A DNA stretch of 64,000 bases, from assembly GCA_036734025.1 (NCBI GenBank), contig DAIMZI010000013.1, positions 1-64,000 on the forward strand. Reading direction: 5' to 3'. Positions 33,194 to 50,213 of the stretch are shown piece after piece (position 1 is the stretch's first letter; every line of letters begins with the position of its first letter). Position numbers and translations under genes: made by a program. A model generated the notes under the pieces. That model saw only the letters and a list, made by a program, of their open reading frames with translations. It was not told the DNA's origin and did not search any database. The stretch is from DAIMZI01 sp036734025 (GTDB taxonomy: Bacteria; Pseudomonadota; Alphaproteobacteria; Rhizobiales; Rhodomicrobiaceae).

Positions 33194-33374
33194 AGCGTGG
33201 CCAGGCCGGGCTCGACGCAAAGTTGCCGTGCGCCGGCAGGCGCGATCCACGCGATTGCACCAGCCGAACTTATTGTCTATGTACGCAATCAAAGACTAGG
33301 ATTCATGGTCGGTCTGGCGTCCTCCCGTTGCTGGGAATTTTGTCGCGCCTGAGCGTTTTTTCTGGAGAGCAAGT

Positions 33375-34757
33375 GTGAATATTTGCATGATCGGCGCCGG
33401 GTATGTCGGGCTGGTATCGGCTTCATGCTTTTCGAATTTCGGCTGGCATGTTCATTGTATCGACAATAACCAGGAAAAGATCGACCTGCTCAACAAGGGC
33501 AAAGTTCCCATTTACGAGCCTGGTCTGGATGAGCTGGTGGAGCGCAACGTCAAGGCCGGGCGGCTCAGCTTTTCGGCCAATCTCGGCGAGGCCGTGTCCC
33601 AGGCCGATCTGATATTTCTTGCCGTTGGTACGCCGATGCGGCGCGGCGATGGCTATGCGGATCTTAGCTATGTCTACCAGGCTGTAAGCGACCTTGCGCC
33701 ATATCTGGATGGCTACACCGTGCTGACGACGAAATCGACCGTGCCGGTGGGGACCAGCCGCGAGATCGAGAAGCGGCTGCGCGAGCTGCGCCCCGATGCG
33801 TCGTTTTCGGTCTGCTCCAATCCGGAATTCCTGCGCGAAGGTTCGGCCATTCAGGATTTTACCCACCCTGACCGCGTCCTCGTCGGCGTCGACAATGACC
33901 GCGCGCGCTCTGTCATGGAGCGGGTGTACGAGCCGCTGCGACTGCGCAATGCACCGGTGATCTTCGTCGGGCGAGAGTCTGCCGAGCTGGCGAAATATGC
34001 CGCCAATGCCTTCCTTGCCATGAAGATCAGTTTCATCAACGAAATTTCCGATCTGTGCGAGGAAGTGGGCGCGGATGTGCAGCAGGTGGCCACCGCGATC
34101 GGCTCGGATGGGCGCATCGGCGACAAGTTTCTCCATCCCGGACCGGGCTATGGCGGGTCATGCTTCCCCAAGGATGTCTCGGCTCTGGTGCGCACGGGGC
34201 GGGAAGCGCGCACGCCGCTGTCGCTGGTCGAGCAGGTTGAAAAAGTGAACATGGAGCGCAAGATCGCCATGACCGGGCGGATCGAGCGCGCAGCGGGCGG
34301 TGATGTACGCGGCAAGGTGATTGCCATCCTCGGCATGACTTTCAAGCCGAACACAGACGATATGCGCGAGGCGCCAAGCCTCGTCATCGTGCCGATGCTT
34401 TTGGAGCGCGGCGCAAGCGTGCGAGCGTATGATCCCCAGGGACGGAGCAACGCACAAGCCATGCTGCCTTCCACGATCACATGGTGCGATCAGGCGTTGG
34501 AAGCCGCGCGCGGCGCAGACATCATCGTGATCCTGACCGAGTGGAACGAGTTTCGCGCGCTCAACATGACGGCGCTTAAGGAACGGATGCGCGGGCGGGT
34601 GATCGTGGATTTGCGCAATGTCATGCGCCCGGATTATGCGCAATCTGCCGGCTTCGTCTATCACGGGATCGGCCGGCCGGGCGACATGGTCGAACTCGGC
34701 CGCGAGGAAGCGGCGGAGGTAGCGCTTCCCGCGCCGCAGGCCGTCGCCGAACACTAG
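33375..34757 (+). CDS. ugd: UDP-glucose 6-dehydrogenase
   Basis: 460 residues. It oxidises UDP-glucose to UDP-glucuronate with NAD+, giving precursors for exopolysaccharide or lipopolysaccharide. Motifs: NAD loop ICMIGAGYVGLVSASCFSNFG, AVGTPMRRGDG, NPEFLREGSAIQDF, and the catalytic cysteine in GPGYGGSCFPKD. The C-terminal LGMTFKPNTDDMREAPSL is standard. The start is GTG at 33375 with GGAGAG before it. It stands alone. The upstream 181 bases hold no recognisable site. Confidence 0.95.
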   Translation: MNICMIGAGYVGLVSASCFSNFGWHVHCIDNNQEKIDLLNKGKVPIYEPGLDELVERNVKAGRLSFSANLGEAVSQADLIFLAVGTPMRRGDGYADLSYVYQAVSDLAPYLDGYTVLTTKSTVPVGTSREIEKRLRELRPDASFSVCSNPEFLREGSAIQDFTHPDRVLVGVDNDRARSVMERVYEPLRLRNAPVIFVGRESAELAKYAANAFLAMKISFINEISDLCEEVGADVQQVATAIGSDGRIGDKFLHPGPGYGGSCFPKDVSALVRTGREARTPLSLVEQVEKVNMERKIAMTGRIERAAGGDVRGKVIAILGMTFKPNTDDMREAPSLVIVPMLLERGASVRAYDPQGRSNAQAMLPSTITWCDQALEAARGADIIVILTEWNEFRALNMTALKERMRGRVIVDLRNVMRPDYAQSAGFVYHGIGRPGDMVELGREEAAEVALPAPQAVAEH

Positions 34758-34887
34758 ATTGTTCAGGCCGCCAACTCATAAAACCGAAGCCGGATTTGGA
34801 TGGCGGCGAGTTTGATGAGTCGGTGTCCTGGAGCTTTCAATGCAATGAGAGTTCGTCAACGCGCTCTTTGCTGCTGGTGCGTCGATA

Positions 34888-35835
34888 TCACTGACCAGGC
34901 CACGCAAAATCGAAATTCTGCGGCTTGAATGCTTGCCTGTTTCGCCTCGCCTCACGCCGTTCGCGGCGCTGCTGGCGGGCAGCCTCGCGTGCATCGAAAG
35001 CGCTTGCCTGAGGCTCCGGCCGCGCGGCGACGCTCGGCTGGGTAGCGGGCACGGTCCCTGCTTGCGGGGTTGCGCTCGCGACAGAGACCGGCTTTTCGAC
35101 CTCGGCTTGCCTGCTCGGCATGGGCTCGCCACGCATCCATGGCGGTAGATAATCAGGTCGTTCCTCGGGCGCCAAAGCCGCGATAGCGGTGCAGCTTGCG
35201 CTGCCCGGCGCGGCGCATTCACTTGTGCAAAAACCATCGGGCGCCTCACGCAAGCGCACCAGCAACGCGCGCGTTGGTTCTTCGCGCTGAAGCCCGAGTG
35301 AAGCCTTGTCGCTGAAATCCCTGACGGCCCTGCGGCTCATCGGCCCCCAGATATTGTCCACGCGCCCATTGTAGCAGCCAAGCCGCGCCAGCTCGGTCTG
35401 GACACGAGCCGGAAAGTCGGGTCCCGGCGGCATCAGGCTCAGCGAGTCGTCCGTGGTCTCCAACGCCGTGCGCTCTTCGGTCGCCGAGACGATGATCTGC
35501 ATCTCGGCATCACCGGGCTGAACCTTGGGCTGCGGCGGCGGAATTATTGCTGCGCTAGCCACCTGCTGGCGCTGGTCGCGCGGGCTTTCGGGTGGCTCGG
35601 CCCGGCTTCGCGAGGACGTCTTGGGGTGTTCAGACCACTGATATGAATTTATGATATGGGGCGTGCTTTGCTCCGGCGCACGTGCGCTGATCCGTAAGTC
35701 GGTCGCGCTATCGTCCAGCGTCAGCAGATCCGACTTTACCGCCGCCTCGCCTTCGCCATGCGGCGGCATCTGACCCGAACGGGTCGTGATGAACAAAAGG
35801 GCCAGAAAGGCGGACAAGGCAACAGGACGCCACAT
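34888..35835 (-). CDS. Secreted protein with a peptidoglycan-binding-like domain
   Basis: 315 residues. A hydrophobic N-terminal segment (about 4-18) looks like a signal peptide or anchor. Residues about 30-125 are low complexity, Pro/Ser/Gln-rich. Residues 143-205 (RVQTELARLGCYNGRVDNIWG and RAVRDFSDKA) match the PG_binding_1 fold in a degenerate form, followed by two cysteine-containing segments. The last 30 residues are very basic (RQQRRERREARRNRQ). Probably periplasmic and cell-wall associated. TGGAG precedes the ATG at 35835. No operon partner. Confidence 0.7.
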   Translation of the reverse strand: MWRPVALSAFLALLFITTRSGQMPPHGEGEAAVKSDLLTLDDSATDLRISARAPEQSTPHIINSYQWSEHPKTSSRSRAEPPESPRDQRQQVASAAIIPPPQPKVQPGDAEMQIIVSATEERTALETTDDSLSLMPPGPDFPARVQTELARLGCYNGRVDNIWGPMSRRAVRDFSDKASLGLQREEPTRALLVRLREAPDGFCTSECAAPGSASCTAIAALAPEERPDYLPPWMRGEPMPSRQAEVEKPVSVASATPQAGTVPATQPSVAARPEPQASAFDAREAARQQRRERREARRNRQAFKPQNFDFAWPGQ

Positions 35836-36063
35836 ATCAAAAACTCCACGGCAAACAAGAATTCACGCTGTCGCAAGCCGACCGCATCGGCTGGCGATGT
35901 CCCAGGGGACGCGATCTCAATTACTACTATGGAGGCAGAATACTACTGTATGAGCAAGAATGATACTGCCGGCTTGCACCAAATTAATCATCTGTGCACG
36001 AAAATGATAACTTTGCGCGGATGACGAATGCGCCAAGCCGGTGTTGCCGGGTCAGCGCCGACG

Positions 36064-37026
36064 TCAGCGCGTCAGATAATGCAGGCTGAACAGCCCCGCC
36101 TCATCGACCCAGGACCGATGTGCCTGCCACCCGCTTTCATGGGCGAGAACCGCCACTTCTTCGATCGTGTATTTGTGCGAATTTTCCGTGTGGATGCGCT
36201 CGTGCGCGCGAAAGGCGAAAGTCTGGCCGAGAACCTCGACATTCTGGGCGACCAGGCTGGTGATATAGATCTCCACACGCCCCGCAGCCTCGTTGTAGCT
36301 CACCTCATGAGCGAATTGCGATATGTCGAACGAGCCATCAAGCTCACGGTTGATCCGGCGCAGCAAGTTCAGGTTGAAGGCCGCCGTCACGCCTTCGCGG
36401 TCATCATAAGCGGGGATCAGAATGGCGGGATCCTTCTTCAGATCGACGCCCAGCAGCAGCGCTGAACCATTCCCCAGAAGCGCGCCCGCATGGCTCAGAA
36501 ATTTTCGCGCCTCGACCGCATCGAGATTGCCGATCGTCGAGCCGGGAAAGAACCCGAGCCGGGTGCGTGCCTGTGCTGCGCGAGGCAGGCTTACAGGCTC
36601 GTTGAAATCAGCTGACACGGGAATGATTTCGAGCGATGGAAACTTTCGGCGCAACCGGGCGGCGGCACTGGCAAGCGCACTTGGCGAGATGTCGATCGCC
36701 ACATAGGCGCGCAGATCGGGCAGCGCCCGCAGGAGGATTTCGGTCTTCCGGCTGGAGCCCGAGCCGAACTCGACAATAGCGACATCATCGCCCGCCAGAT
36801 CGGAGATCTCCTCTGCATGGGCCTGTAACAGCGCGATCTCGGTGCGCGTGGGATAATATTCCTCAAGCTGCGTGATTTCCTCGAACAATTGAGATCCGCG
36901 CTCGTCATAGAGGAAGCGACACGGAATGGCGCGCGGGCGCGTGCGCAGACCGTTGACCACCTGCTCGGCGAAATCGGTATCCGGCGCCTCGTGGTGCACC
37001 GTCTGTCCGGCGGTGTGTCGATGCAT
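36064..37026 (-). CDS. egtD: L-histidine N-alpha-methyltransferase (ergothioneine pathway)
   Basis: 320 residues. It trimethylates histidine to hercynine with S-adenosylmethionine. The SAM loop is VAIVEFGSGSSRKTEILLRAL, then YVAIDISPSALASAA and GFFPGSTIGNLDAVEA, all characteristic of EgtD. The C-terminal HTENSHKYTIEEVAVLA also fits. GGGGA lies before the ATG at 37026. It is downstream of egtB on the same strand with a 124-base gap that contains a repeat-like sequence. Confidence 0.95.
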   Translation of the reverse strand: MHRHTAGQTVHHEAPDTDFAEQVVNGLRTRPRAIPCRFLYDERGSQLFEEITQLEEYYPTRTEIALLQAHAEEISDLAGDDVAIVEFGSGSSRKTEILLRALPDLRAYVAIDISPSALASAAARLRRKFPSLEIIPVSADFNEPVSLPRAAQARTRLGFFPGSTIGNLDAVEARKFLSHAGALLGNGSALLLGVDLKKDPAILIPAYDDREGVTAAFNLNLLRRINRELDGSFDISQFAHEVSYNEAAGRVEIYITSLVAQNVEVLGQTFAFRAHERIHTENSHKYTIEEVAVLAHESGWQAHRSWVDEAGLFSLHYLTR

Positions 37027-37082
37027 GATGTCCCCGTCAATCTGTCGTCGGCCGGGACGCTCATTGGGTCCCGGAGCCTAAA

Positions 37083-37116
37083 GCGCGTTGCATGAAACCC
37101 GGTTCAGTGAATGCGC
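37083..37116. repeat. Possible dispersed intergenic repeat between egtB and egtD
   Basis: The bases GCATGAAACCCGGTTCAG sit in a partly palindromic 34-base stretch flanked by GCGC at both ends. It resembles the AAACCGGGTTCCAC core of the tandem repeat at 63246-63411. The match is partial, so membership of the same family is a guess. Confidence 0.3.
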
Positions 37117-37150
37117 CCTGACTTCCTGTCTTGTTGCATTTTCAGACGCA

Positions 37151-38488
37151 TCACCGATAGCCACTTGTGCCAGAAATGCTCTGAATATCCTGCGCAAGCC
37201 GCAGACCCTTGAACTGCCAGCGATGATGTGGATAGAAGAAATTGCGGTAGCTTCTGCGTATATGAATATCGGGCGTGGCGATCGAGCCGCCTTTGAGCAC
37301 ATACTGGCCGCACATGAACTTGCCGTTATACTCGCCAACCGCCCCGGTCGCTGGGCGGAAGCCGGGAAAAGCGGCATAAGCACTCGACGTCCATTCCCAT
37401 ACATCGCCGAACATTTGCGCCAGACCTTGATGCCCGCCCTGCGTCGGAGCCGGACGAAGCCGCCCCGCACCCATCGTGTTGCCTGCCTCTGCCAGGTCGC
37501 GCGCGGCCACTTCCCATTCGAATTCACTTGGCAGACGGGCCTGCGCCCACAGGGCAAAAGCGCTCGCTTCATAAAAGCTGACATGGCACACCGGGCGCGC
37601 CGGATCGACCGGATGCAGCCCTTCCAGCGACATTTGCAGCCATTGTCCGTCGTGCTCTTCCCAGTAAAGCGGGGCGCGCCAGCCTTCGGCATTCACTTTG
37701 GACCATCCATCGGACAGCCAGAGGGACGCCGTGGAATAGCCGCCATCGCGCATGAACTCCAGCCAATCGCCGTTGGTGACCGGCCGGCCGGCCAGACGGA
37801 ATGGGTGAACGAGTTGTTCGTGACGCGGCATTTCATTGTCATAGGCAAAGCCCTGGCCGGCGTGACCTACCTGGAAAATCCCGCCTGGAAAGGCGTGCCA
37901 GGTCAGTTCGGGCGAAGACGAAGGCGCATCGGCGTATGCCGGCTCGCGATAAGCCGGCCGCAGCGGGTTCGCTGCAAAAAGGCTCAATATGTCGGTGAGC
38001 AAAAGCTCCTGATGCTGGTGCTCGTGATGGATGCCCAGTTCGATGAGTTCCAGCGCCTCATGCCCAGCCTCACCGCGCTCGATGAATGCGGTGAGCGCCT
38101 CATCGACATGGGCGCGGTAATCGCGCACGTCGCGATTTGTCGGGCGCGTCAGCAGGCCGCGGGTTGCCCGCGGATGACGTGATCCCAGGCTCTCATAATA
38201 GGAATTGAAACAATAGGCGAAGTCGTCATTGAAGACCCTGTAGCCGGGCGCGAAAGGTTTCAGAACCAGCTCTTCGAAGAACCATGTCGTGTGCGCCAGA
38301 TGCCATTTTGTCGGGCTGGCATCGTCCATGGCCTGGACGACCTGATCTTCCTCGCTCAATGGCTCAGCAAGCGCGGTGGAGCAAAGGCGCGTTTCGCGCA
38401 GGTCGCGGGCAAGGCGCCCGACATCCTGCTCCGCGGCGCAACCGGTCTTGGCAAGCCCGACCGGGTTATGTTCTTGTGCTAGGGCCAT
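37151..38488 (-). CDS. egtB: Hercynylcysteine sulfoxide synthase (ergothioneine pathway)
   Basis: 445 residues. Non-heme iron enzyme that joins hercynine to cysteine or gamma-glutamylcysteine. The N-terminal DinB-like part supplies iron ligands: HLAHTTWFFEELVL and GIHHEHQHQELLL. The C-terminal FGE-sulfatase-like domain has FPGGIFQVGH, WLEFMRDGGY and VWEWTSSAYAAFPGF, with YNGKFMCGQYVLKGGS near the end. GAGGA precedes the ATG at 38488. No egtA, egtC or egtE is nearby, so either those steps are elsewhere or this enzyme uses cysteine directly. Confidence 0.95.
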   Translation of the reverse strand: MALAQEHNPVGLAKTGCAAEQDVGRLARDLRETRLCSTALAEPLSEEDQVVQAMDDASPTKWHLAHTTWFFEELVLKPFAPGYRVFNDDFAYCFNSYYESLGSRHPRATRGLLTRPTNRDVRDYRAHVDEALTAFIERGEAGHEALELIELGIHHEHQHQELLLTDILSLFAANPLRPAYREPAYADAPSSSPELTWHAFPGGIFQVGHAGQGFAYDNEMPRHEQLVHPFRLAGRPVTNGDWLEFMRDGGYSTASLWLSDGWSKVNAEGWRAPLYWEEHDGQWLQMSLEGLHPVDPARPVCHVSFYEASAFALWAQARLPSEFEWEVAARDLAEAGNTMGAGRLRPAPTQGGHQGLAQMFGDVWEWTSSAYAAFPGFRPATGAVGEYNGKFMCGQYVLKGGSIATPDIHIRRSYRNFFYPHHRWQFKGLRLAQDIQSISGTSGYR

Positions 38489-38798
38489 GGGTCCTCGGGG
38501 AAATCGCTGTTAGGGGGATCGGGCTGAAACGGGGTTCTGTCGAAATGGCTGCTTCATGATCATCAGCCGGCACGCCGTGACAACCGCCCCCGACGGACAC
38601 AACAAATAAACCCTCATACTCCCTGTCTATTGGCTAAATAGCAGCTTGCTCAATAAATTGTTCGAAATTTGCCCGCTGAAGCATGCGTGCGTCAACTCAC
38701 CATGACGTGAAAATTTGGGTTGCCGGGACGACCTATCGCCGCATTCTGAATGCTGTGTGCACAGTCGGCCTGGGTCCGGGCGCGGGCCGTGACGGCAA
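38489..38798. other. 310-base intergenic region upstream of egtB
   Basis: No gene is supported. The part 38590-38720 is AT-rich and must include the egtB promoter. I see no terminator and no clear operator. Confidence 0.45.
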
Positions 38799-39347
38799 TC
38801 AGCCCCTGTCGCTGATCATGGCGCGAGCCTGCTCCACCCATTGCTCGCGCTGAATGCGGCCGCGAAAATTAAGCGTCCGGTCCACACGGTCGATGTCCGC
38901 CTCGGTCCATGCGGCGATCTGATCGAAGTTCTGAATGCCCATCTTGTTGAGCTTCTTTTCCAGCACCGCGCCGATGCCTTTGATCTCCTGCAGATTATCA
39001 GCGGCGCGATCTTTTGATGCGGTCGCGACATCGGCCTGCGGCGCAACCGGTTCGGCTGATGCTTCAGCCGGTATCACGGGCTCCGGCTCGGCAGGAGGAG
39101 GCGAGACCGGTTTCGCCGCGGCAGCGGGCTTGCGCGCCGGCTTGCGCGTTGCCGCAGATGAACCGCGCGTGAGCAAGCTGCCCCGTTTGATTTCGGCGCG
39201 GCTTTCGAGCGCAACGCCGCTCTCGCTGGCCGCGCGAGACTGGCCCGAAGGCGGAAAATAGCTGCGGCGCAGCACATATCCGATGATCATGCCGACGACA
39301 AAAGCGGCGCAAATCAGCGCGATTATCTGGAGCGAGAAATTGGTCAT
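38799..39347 (-). CDS. Membrane-anchored protein with a helix-hairpin-helix-like C-terminal domain
   Basis: 182 residues. One transmembrane helix (about 5-25) precedes an Ala/Pro-rich linker of about 90 residues (KPARKPAAAAKPVSPPPAEP). The C-terminal 60 residues, with LQEIKGIGAVLEKKLNKMG then IAAWTEADIDRVDRTLNF, are a helix-hairpin-helix-type fold seen at the end of many alphaproteobacterial proteins of unknown role. DNA binding is not shown. The ATG at 39347 has a weak site. An earlier in-frame start at 39410 is less likely. It follows a 29-residue membrane protein gene. Confidence 0.75.
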   Translation of the reverse strand: MTNFSLQIIALICAAFVVGMIIGYVLRRSYFPPSGQSRAASESGVALESRAEIKRGSLLTRGSSAATRKPARKPAAAAKPVSPPPAEPEPVIPAEASAEPVAPQADVATASKDRAADNLQEIKGIGAVLEKKLNKMGIQNFDQIAAWTEADIDRVDRTLNFRGRIQREQWVEQARAMISDRG

Positions 39348-39437
39348 GAGCTGAAGACCGGTTTGAATTGAACCACTAGGCAAGGCCCGATTTGGGCTGC
39401 GCCGCCCCAACGGAACGCCGCACGCCCTGGCATGTCA

Positions 39438-39527
39438 TCATGCTTCGACAGAATACCACCCCACTGCGATACCGACGACGAGCGCCAGTAGCAGGAAAGG
39501 CCAAAGCTGGGCAATGAGATAAGCCAT
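39438..39527 (-). CDS. 29-residue single-helix membrane protein
   Basis: The frame reads MAYLIAQLWPFLLLALVVGI and ends GWYSVEA, one membrane helix and almost nothing else. AGGAGAG lies at ideal distance before the ATG at 39527 (seen), which is strong support for so short a gene. It sits 19 bases after the stop of the BON-domain gene and 90 bases before the helix-hairpin-helix protein, so the three probably form an operon. Function unknown. Confidence 0.65.
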   Translation of the reverse strand: MAYLIAQLWPFLLLALVVGIAVGWYSVEA

Positions 39528-39546
39528 ATCACGCTCTCCTGGCGCG

Positions 39547-40647
39547 TTACCTGTTGACCGAGGCCGGCGAGTCTGGCGCGAACTCGGCGCGCACCGGAAG
39601 GGTCCCGGGTGCGCTATCCTTCAGATCAAAAACGCGCACCGACTTGCTGAGTTCGAATTCAGCCGGCCAAACTTTTTCTAGCTCAGTGAGTTGCTCAAGC
39701 GAAGCCTCACTTTCGGCAATACCGTTAATTTCGACCAGTTTTTCGGTGATTGTGACAGTTCCAGAACGCAGAAGCGACGCGGCACGCACCGCACGGCGCG
39801 CAGCGTCCCACCAGCCCGGCGGGTAGCCGCGCGCGATGACCGTATTGTCGATGACACGCCGGCCGGAAAGCATCTGTTCGGCAAAGAACGTCATTGAAGC
39901 CTGCGCCACATTGCTCGGTGCATGGCCGTTGAATATGACCTCGCCTTCGTCTTCCAGCACGATCTGCCAGGTGAATGGATCGGCTACCGGCGGCGAGATG
40001 TCGAAATTCGTCACCGTAATCGCGGCCGGGGTCTCCTCGCGAAAGGCGCGCTCCACCATCTCATAGCCGCCAAGTTTCGCCACAGTACCCTGAAACGACA
40101 GATCGGACTCCGAAAGCACCGCCTGGCCTGTGGCCATCCGCTTGAGTTGGGTGAGGGCAAAGCCTATACCGCTGAGCCAGGTGTCAATCGCCGCCATATT
40201 CGGATCGATCATCAGCCGCGACGAGATTTCAAGCCCGGGGAAATTGGCATTCGCGAGGCCCAGGATGGTGCGCTCGGCCTCTTCGGAAGGCACCGAGCCG
40301 CGCAGTCGCAGACGCTCTCGCTGAAGAATGATCGCCATGCGATAAGGTGTGTCGCGTACGGCCACCTGAAGCCGGCTGCTGACATCACCGACGCCCCAGA
40401 CTTCGGCGGCGACGGTCTCCGCACGGGACTTTTCTTCCGATGAAAAGACCGCGCCCTCAAGCAGCGCATCGCGGCCCGAGATCGTGACATCAAGCCAGGA
40501 AAAGCCGGCTTCCGACAGGTTCGCCTCGACCCGCGATCTGAGATCGGCTTCGATCTGGGGGCGCGCACCGAATATCGCCAGCGCCGCAATGAGACCCAGG
40601 GCCACGATGGAAAGAGCCAGTGCTGCCTTCGGGCGCTTGAGGCTCAT
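39547..40647 (-). CDS. Membrane-anchored BON-domain protein without an OmpA domain
   Basis: 366 residues. A hydrophobic anchor (about 7-28) is followed by BON-like repeats: WLDVTISGRDALLEGAVFSS then a second, ERLRLRGSVPSEEAERTIL, and a later TVTITEKLVEINGIAESEA. Related proteins that I know carry a C-terminal OmpA peptidoglycan-binding domain. Here the frame ends after the BON part, so it is a short form or a truncated one. BON domains are thought to bind phospholipid membranes. The ATG at 40647 is preferred, since the frame upstream to 40689 lacks a site. Confidence 0.7.
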   Translation of the reverse strand: MSLKRPKAALALSIVALGLIAALAIFGARPQIEADLRSRVEANLSEAGFSWLDVTISGRDALLEGAVFSSEEKSRAETVAAEVWGVGDVSSRLQVAVRDTPYRMAIILQRERLRLRGSVPSEEAERTILGLANANFPGLEISSRLMIDPNMAAIDTWLSGIGFALTQLKRMATGQAVLSESDLSFQGTVAKLGGYEMVERAFREETPAAITVTNFDISPPVADPFTWQIVLEDEGEVIFNGHAPSNVAQASMTFFAEQMLSGRRVIDNTVIARGYPPGWWDAARRAVRAASLLRSGTVTITEKLVEINGIAESEASLEQLTELEKVWPAEFELSKSVRVFDLKDSAPGTLPVRAEFAPDSPASVNR

Positions 40648-40999
40648 GACATGGATGCTCCGGAACAAAGCGACCTTGATGCGCCGCAAATGGTCGCGCG
40701 CGCGCTGGTCACGATGATGTTGGTGCCCAGATGTTCTGAGCAGCGGTCAGGGAACAGTGGCTTGCGCCTGGGACATGTTGCCAGCTTGAAGACGATCTCT
40801 CCGATCCGGTCAGGCTCGACGCCGTTTAGTCTCAAGCCTGATTTTGACCACGACCATCGCAAATCGCGCGTGATCACGGCTGTCCACCACTCCCCTTTTA
40901 TTGATAACAAATATTCAACGGCGTTGACCAGAGGCTGCGTGCATATGGTCTGCGAGTTTTCGCCTCATGCTTAAGGCGTAGCCCATTTGGCCGCGGACG
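40648..40999. other. 352-base intergenic region between the BON gene and rpoC
   Basis: No gene is supported. It contains an AT-rich block (40895-40930) that may hold the promoter of the BON gene. Open frames on both strands here have no ribosome binding site. Confidence 0.45.
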
Positions 41000-41026
41000 A
41001 AAAAGCCGAGGCGCAAGCGCCCCGGC
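41000..41026 (-). terminator. Rho-independent terminator of rpoC
   Basis: On the minus strand the hairpin GCCGGGGCG / CTTG / CGCCTCGGC (one G-C to C-G consistent exchange per arm, fully paired) is followed directly by five T. It lies 41 bases after the rpoC stop and closes the rpoBC transcription unit. Confidence 0.88.
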
Positions 41027-41067
41027 CTTGTCGGTTCGGATCATGACACGACCGGAGGGCCGCATGC

Positions 41068-45288
<4,221 letters not shown>

Positions 45289-45385
45289 GCGCTCGCTCCT
45301 ATCTCGTGACGCGCGGGCTTGCGTCACTTCAAAAAAATCGCTCCGCGTCGCCTGACGTAAACAGCGGTTTCAGGATCAGGCGTTC

Positions 45386-45401
45386 AGGGGCAGACGCCCC
45401 T
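45386..45401 (-). promoter_or_regulatory. Tetraloop hairpin between rpoB and rpoC
   Basis: AGGGGC (45386-45391) and GCCCCT (45396-45401) pair exactly around a 4-base loop. No T-run follows, so processing or mRNA stability is more likely than termination. Confidence 0.5.
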
Positions 45402-45417
45402 CATTCAATCAGTCTGG

Positions 45418-45457
45418 CAGCAGTGCGGCCGGATGCTTCGACCCGGCCTGACTGCTG
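45418..45457 (-). promoter_or_regulatory. Long hairpin just after rpoB
   Basis: Arms 45418-45432 and 45443-45457 pair over 15 positions with two mismatches around a 10-base loop. It lies 8 bases after the rpoB stop. It could be an RNase III type processing site or a partial attenuator that sets the rpoC level. Confidence 0.5.
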
Positions 45458-45465
45458 TTGCGGCT

Positions 45466-49602
<4,137 letters not shown>

Positions 49603-49708
49603 TTCAGCTCCTTAATCGCCCTCGTCAACGCTTGATACCGTTAACGGCTTGCCTCAGGCGCCACGGGCGCTTGGGGAAAGCCGTTGCGACAGATGCGCCG
49701 GGAAAGCA

Positions 49709-49734
49709 GGCGGGGCCAGGTCGAAGGCCCCGCC
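49709..49734 (-). terminator. Attenuator hairpin between rplL and rpoB
   Basis: GGCGGGGCC (49709-49717) and GGCCCCGCC (49726-49734) pair exactly around 8 bases. Only a short T-rich part (TGCTTTCC) follows on the minus strand, so it is likely a partial terminator that lowers rpoBC expression relative to rplJL, as known in enterobacteria. Confidence 0.75.
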
Positions 49735-49757
49735 CGCATGACATCGGCAGGCCTGCG

Positions 49758-50156
49758 TCACTTGATCTCGACGGTGGCGCCGGCCGCTTCCAGCTTCTGC
49801 TTGATCTCTTCTGCCTGGGCCTTCGGCACGCCTTCCTTGATCGGCTTGGGCGCGGCCTCGACAAGGTCCTTGGCTTCTTTCAGGCCAAGCTGGGTGATCG
49901 CGCGGACTTCCTTGATCACATTGATCTTGTTGTCACCGAAGGATGCGAGGATGACATCGAACTCGGTCTTTTCCTCTTCGGCGGCGGCTTCAGCACCGGC
50001 ACCCGCTCCCATCGGCATCATGCCCATCGGCATTGCCATCGGCGCGGCGGCGGCGGACACGCCCCATTCATCCTCCAGCTTCTTCACAAGCTCGGAGACT
50101 TCGAGCACGGTCAGCTTGGACAGTTCTTCATAGATACGTTGGGTTGCTTCAGACAT
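49758..50156 (-). CDS. rplL: 50S ribosomal protein L7/L12
   Basis: 132 residues. The N-terminal dimerisation part (EELSKLTVLEVSELVKKLED) leads to an Ala-rich hinge with an unusual methionine-rich run (AMPMGMMPMGAG), then the factor-binding domain EKTEFDVILASFGDNKINVI ending ATVEIK. The hinge is a few residues longer than typical. AGGTGA precedes the ATG at 50156. It sits 57 bases after rplJ. Confidence 0.98.
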   Translation of the reverse strand: MSEATQRIYEELSKLTVLEVSELVKKLEDEWGVSAAAAPMAMPMGMMPMGAGAGAEAAAEEEKTEFDVILASFGDNKINVIKEVRAITQLGLKEAKDLVEAAPKPIKEGVPKAQAEEIKQKLEAAGATVEIK

Positions 50157-50213
50157 ATCAATTCACCTGATTTGGTTTGATTTTCGTGGATCTTCGCATG
50201 CCGCGATACGCTG

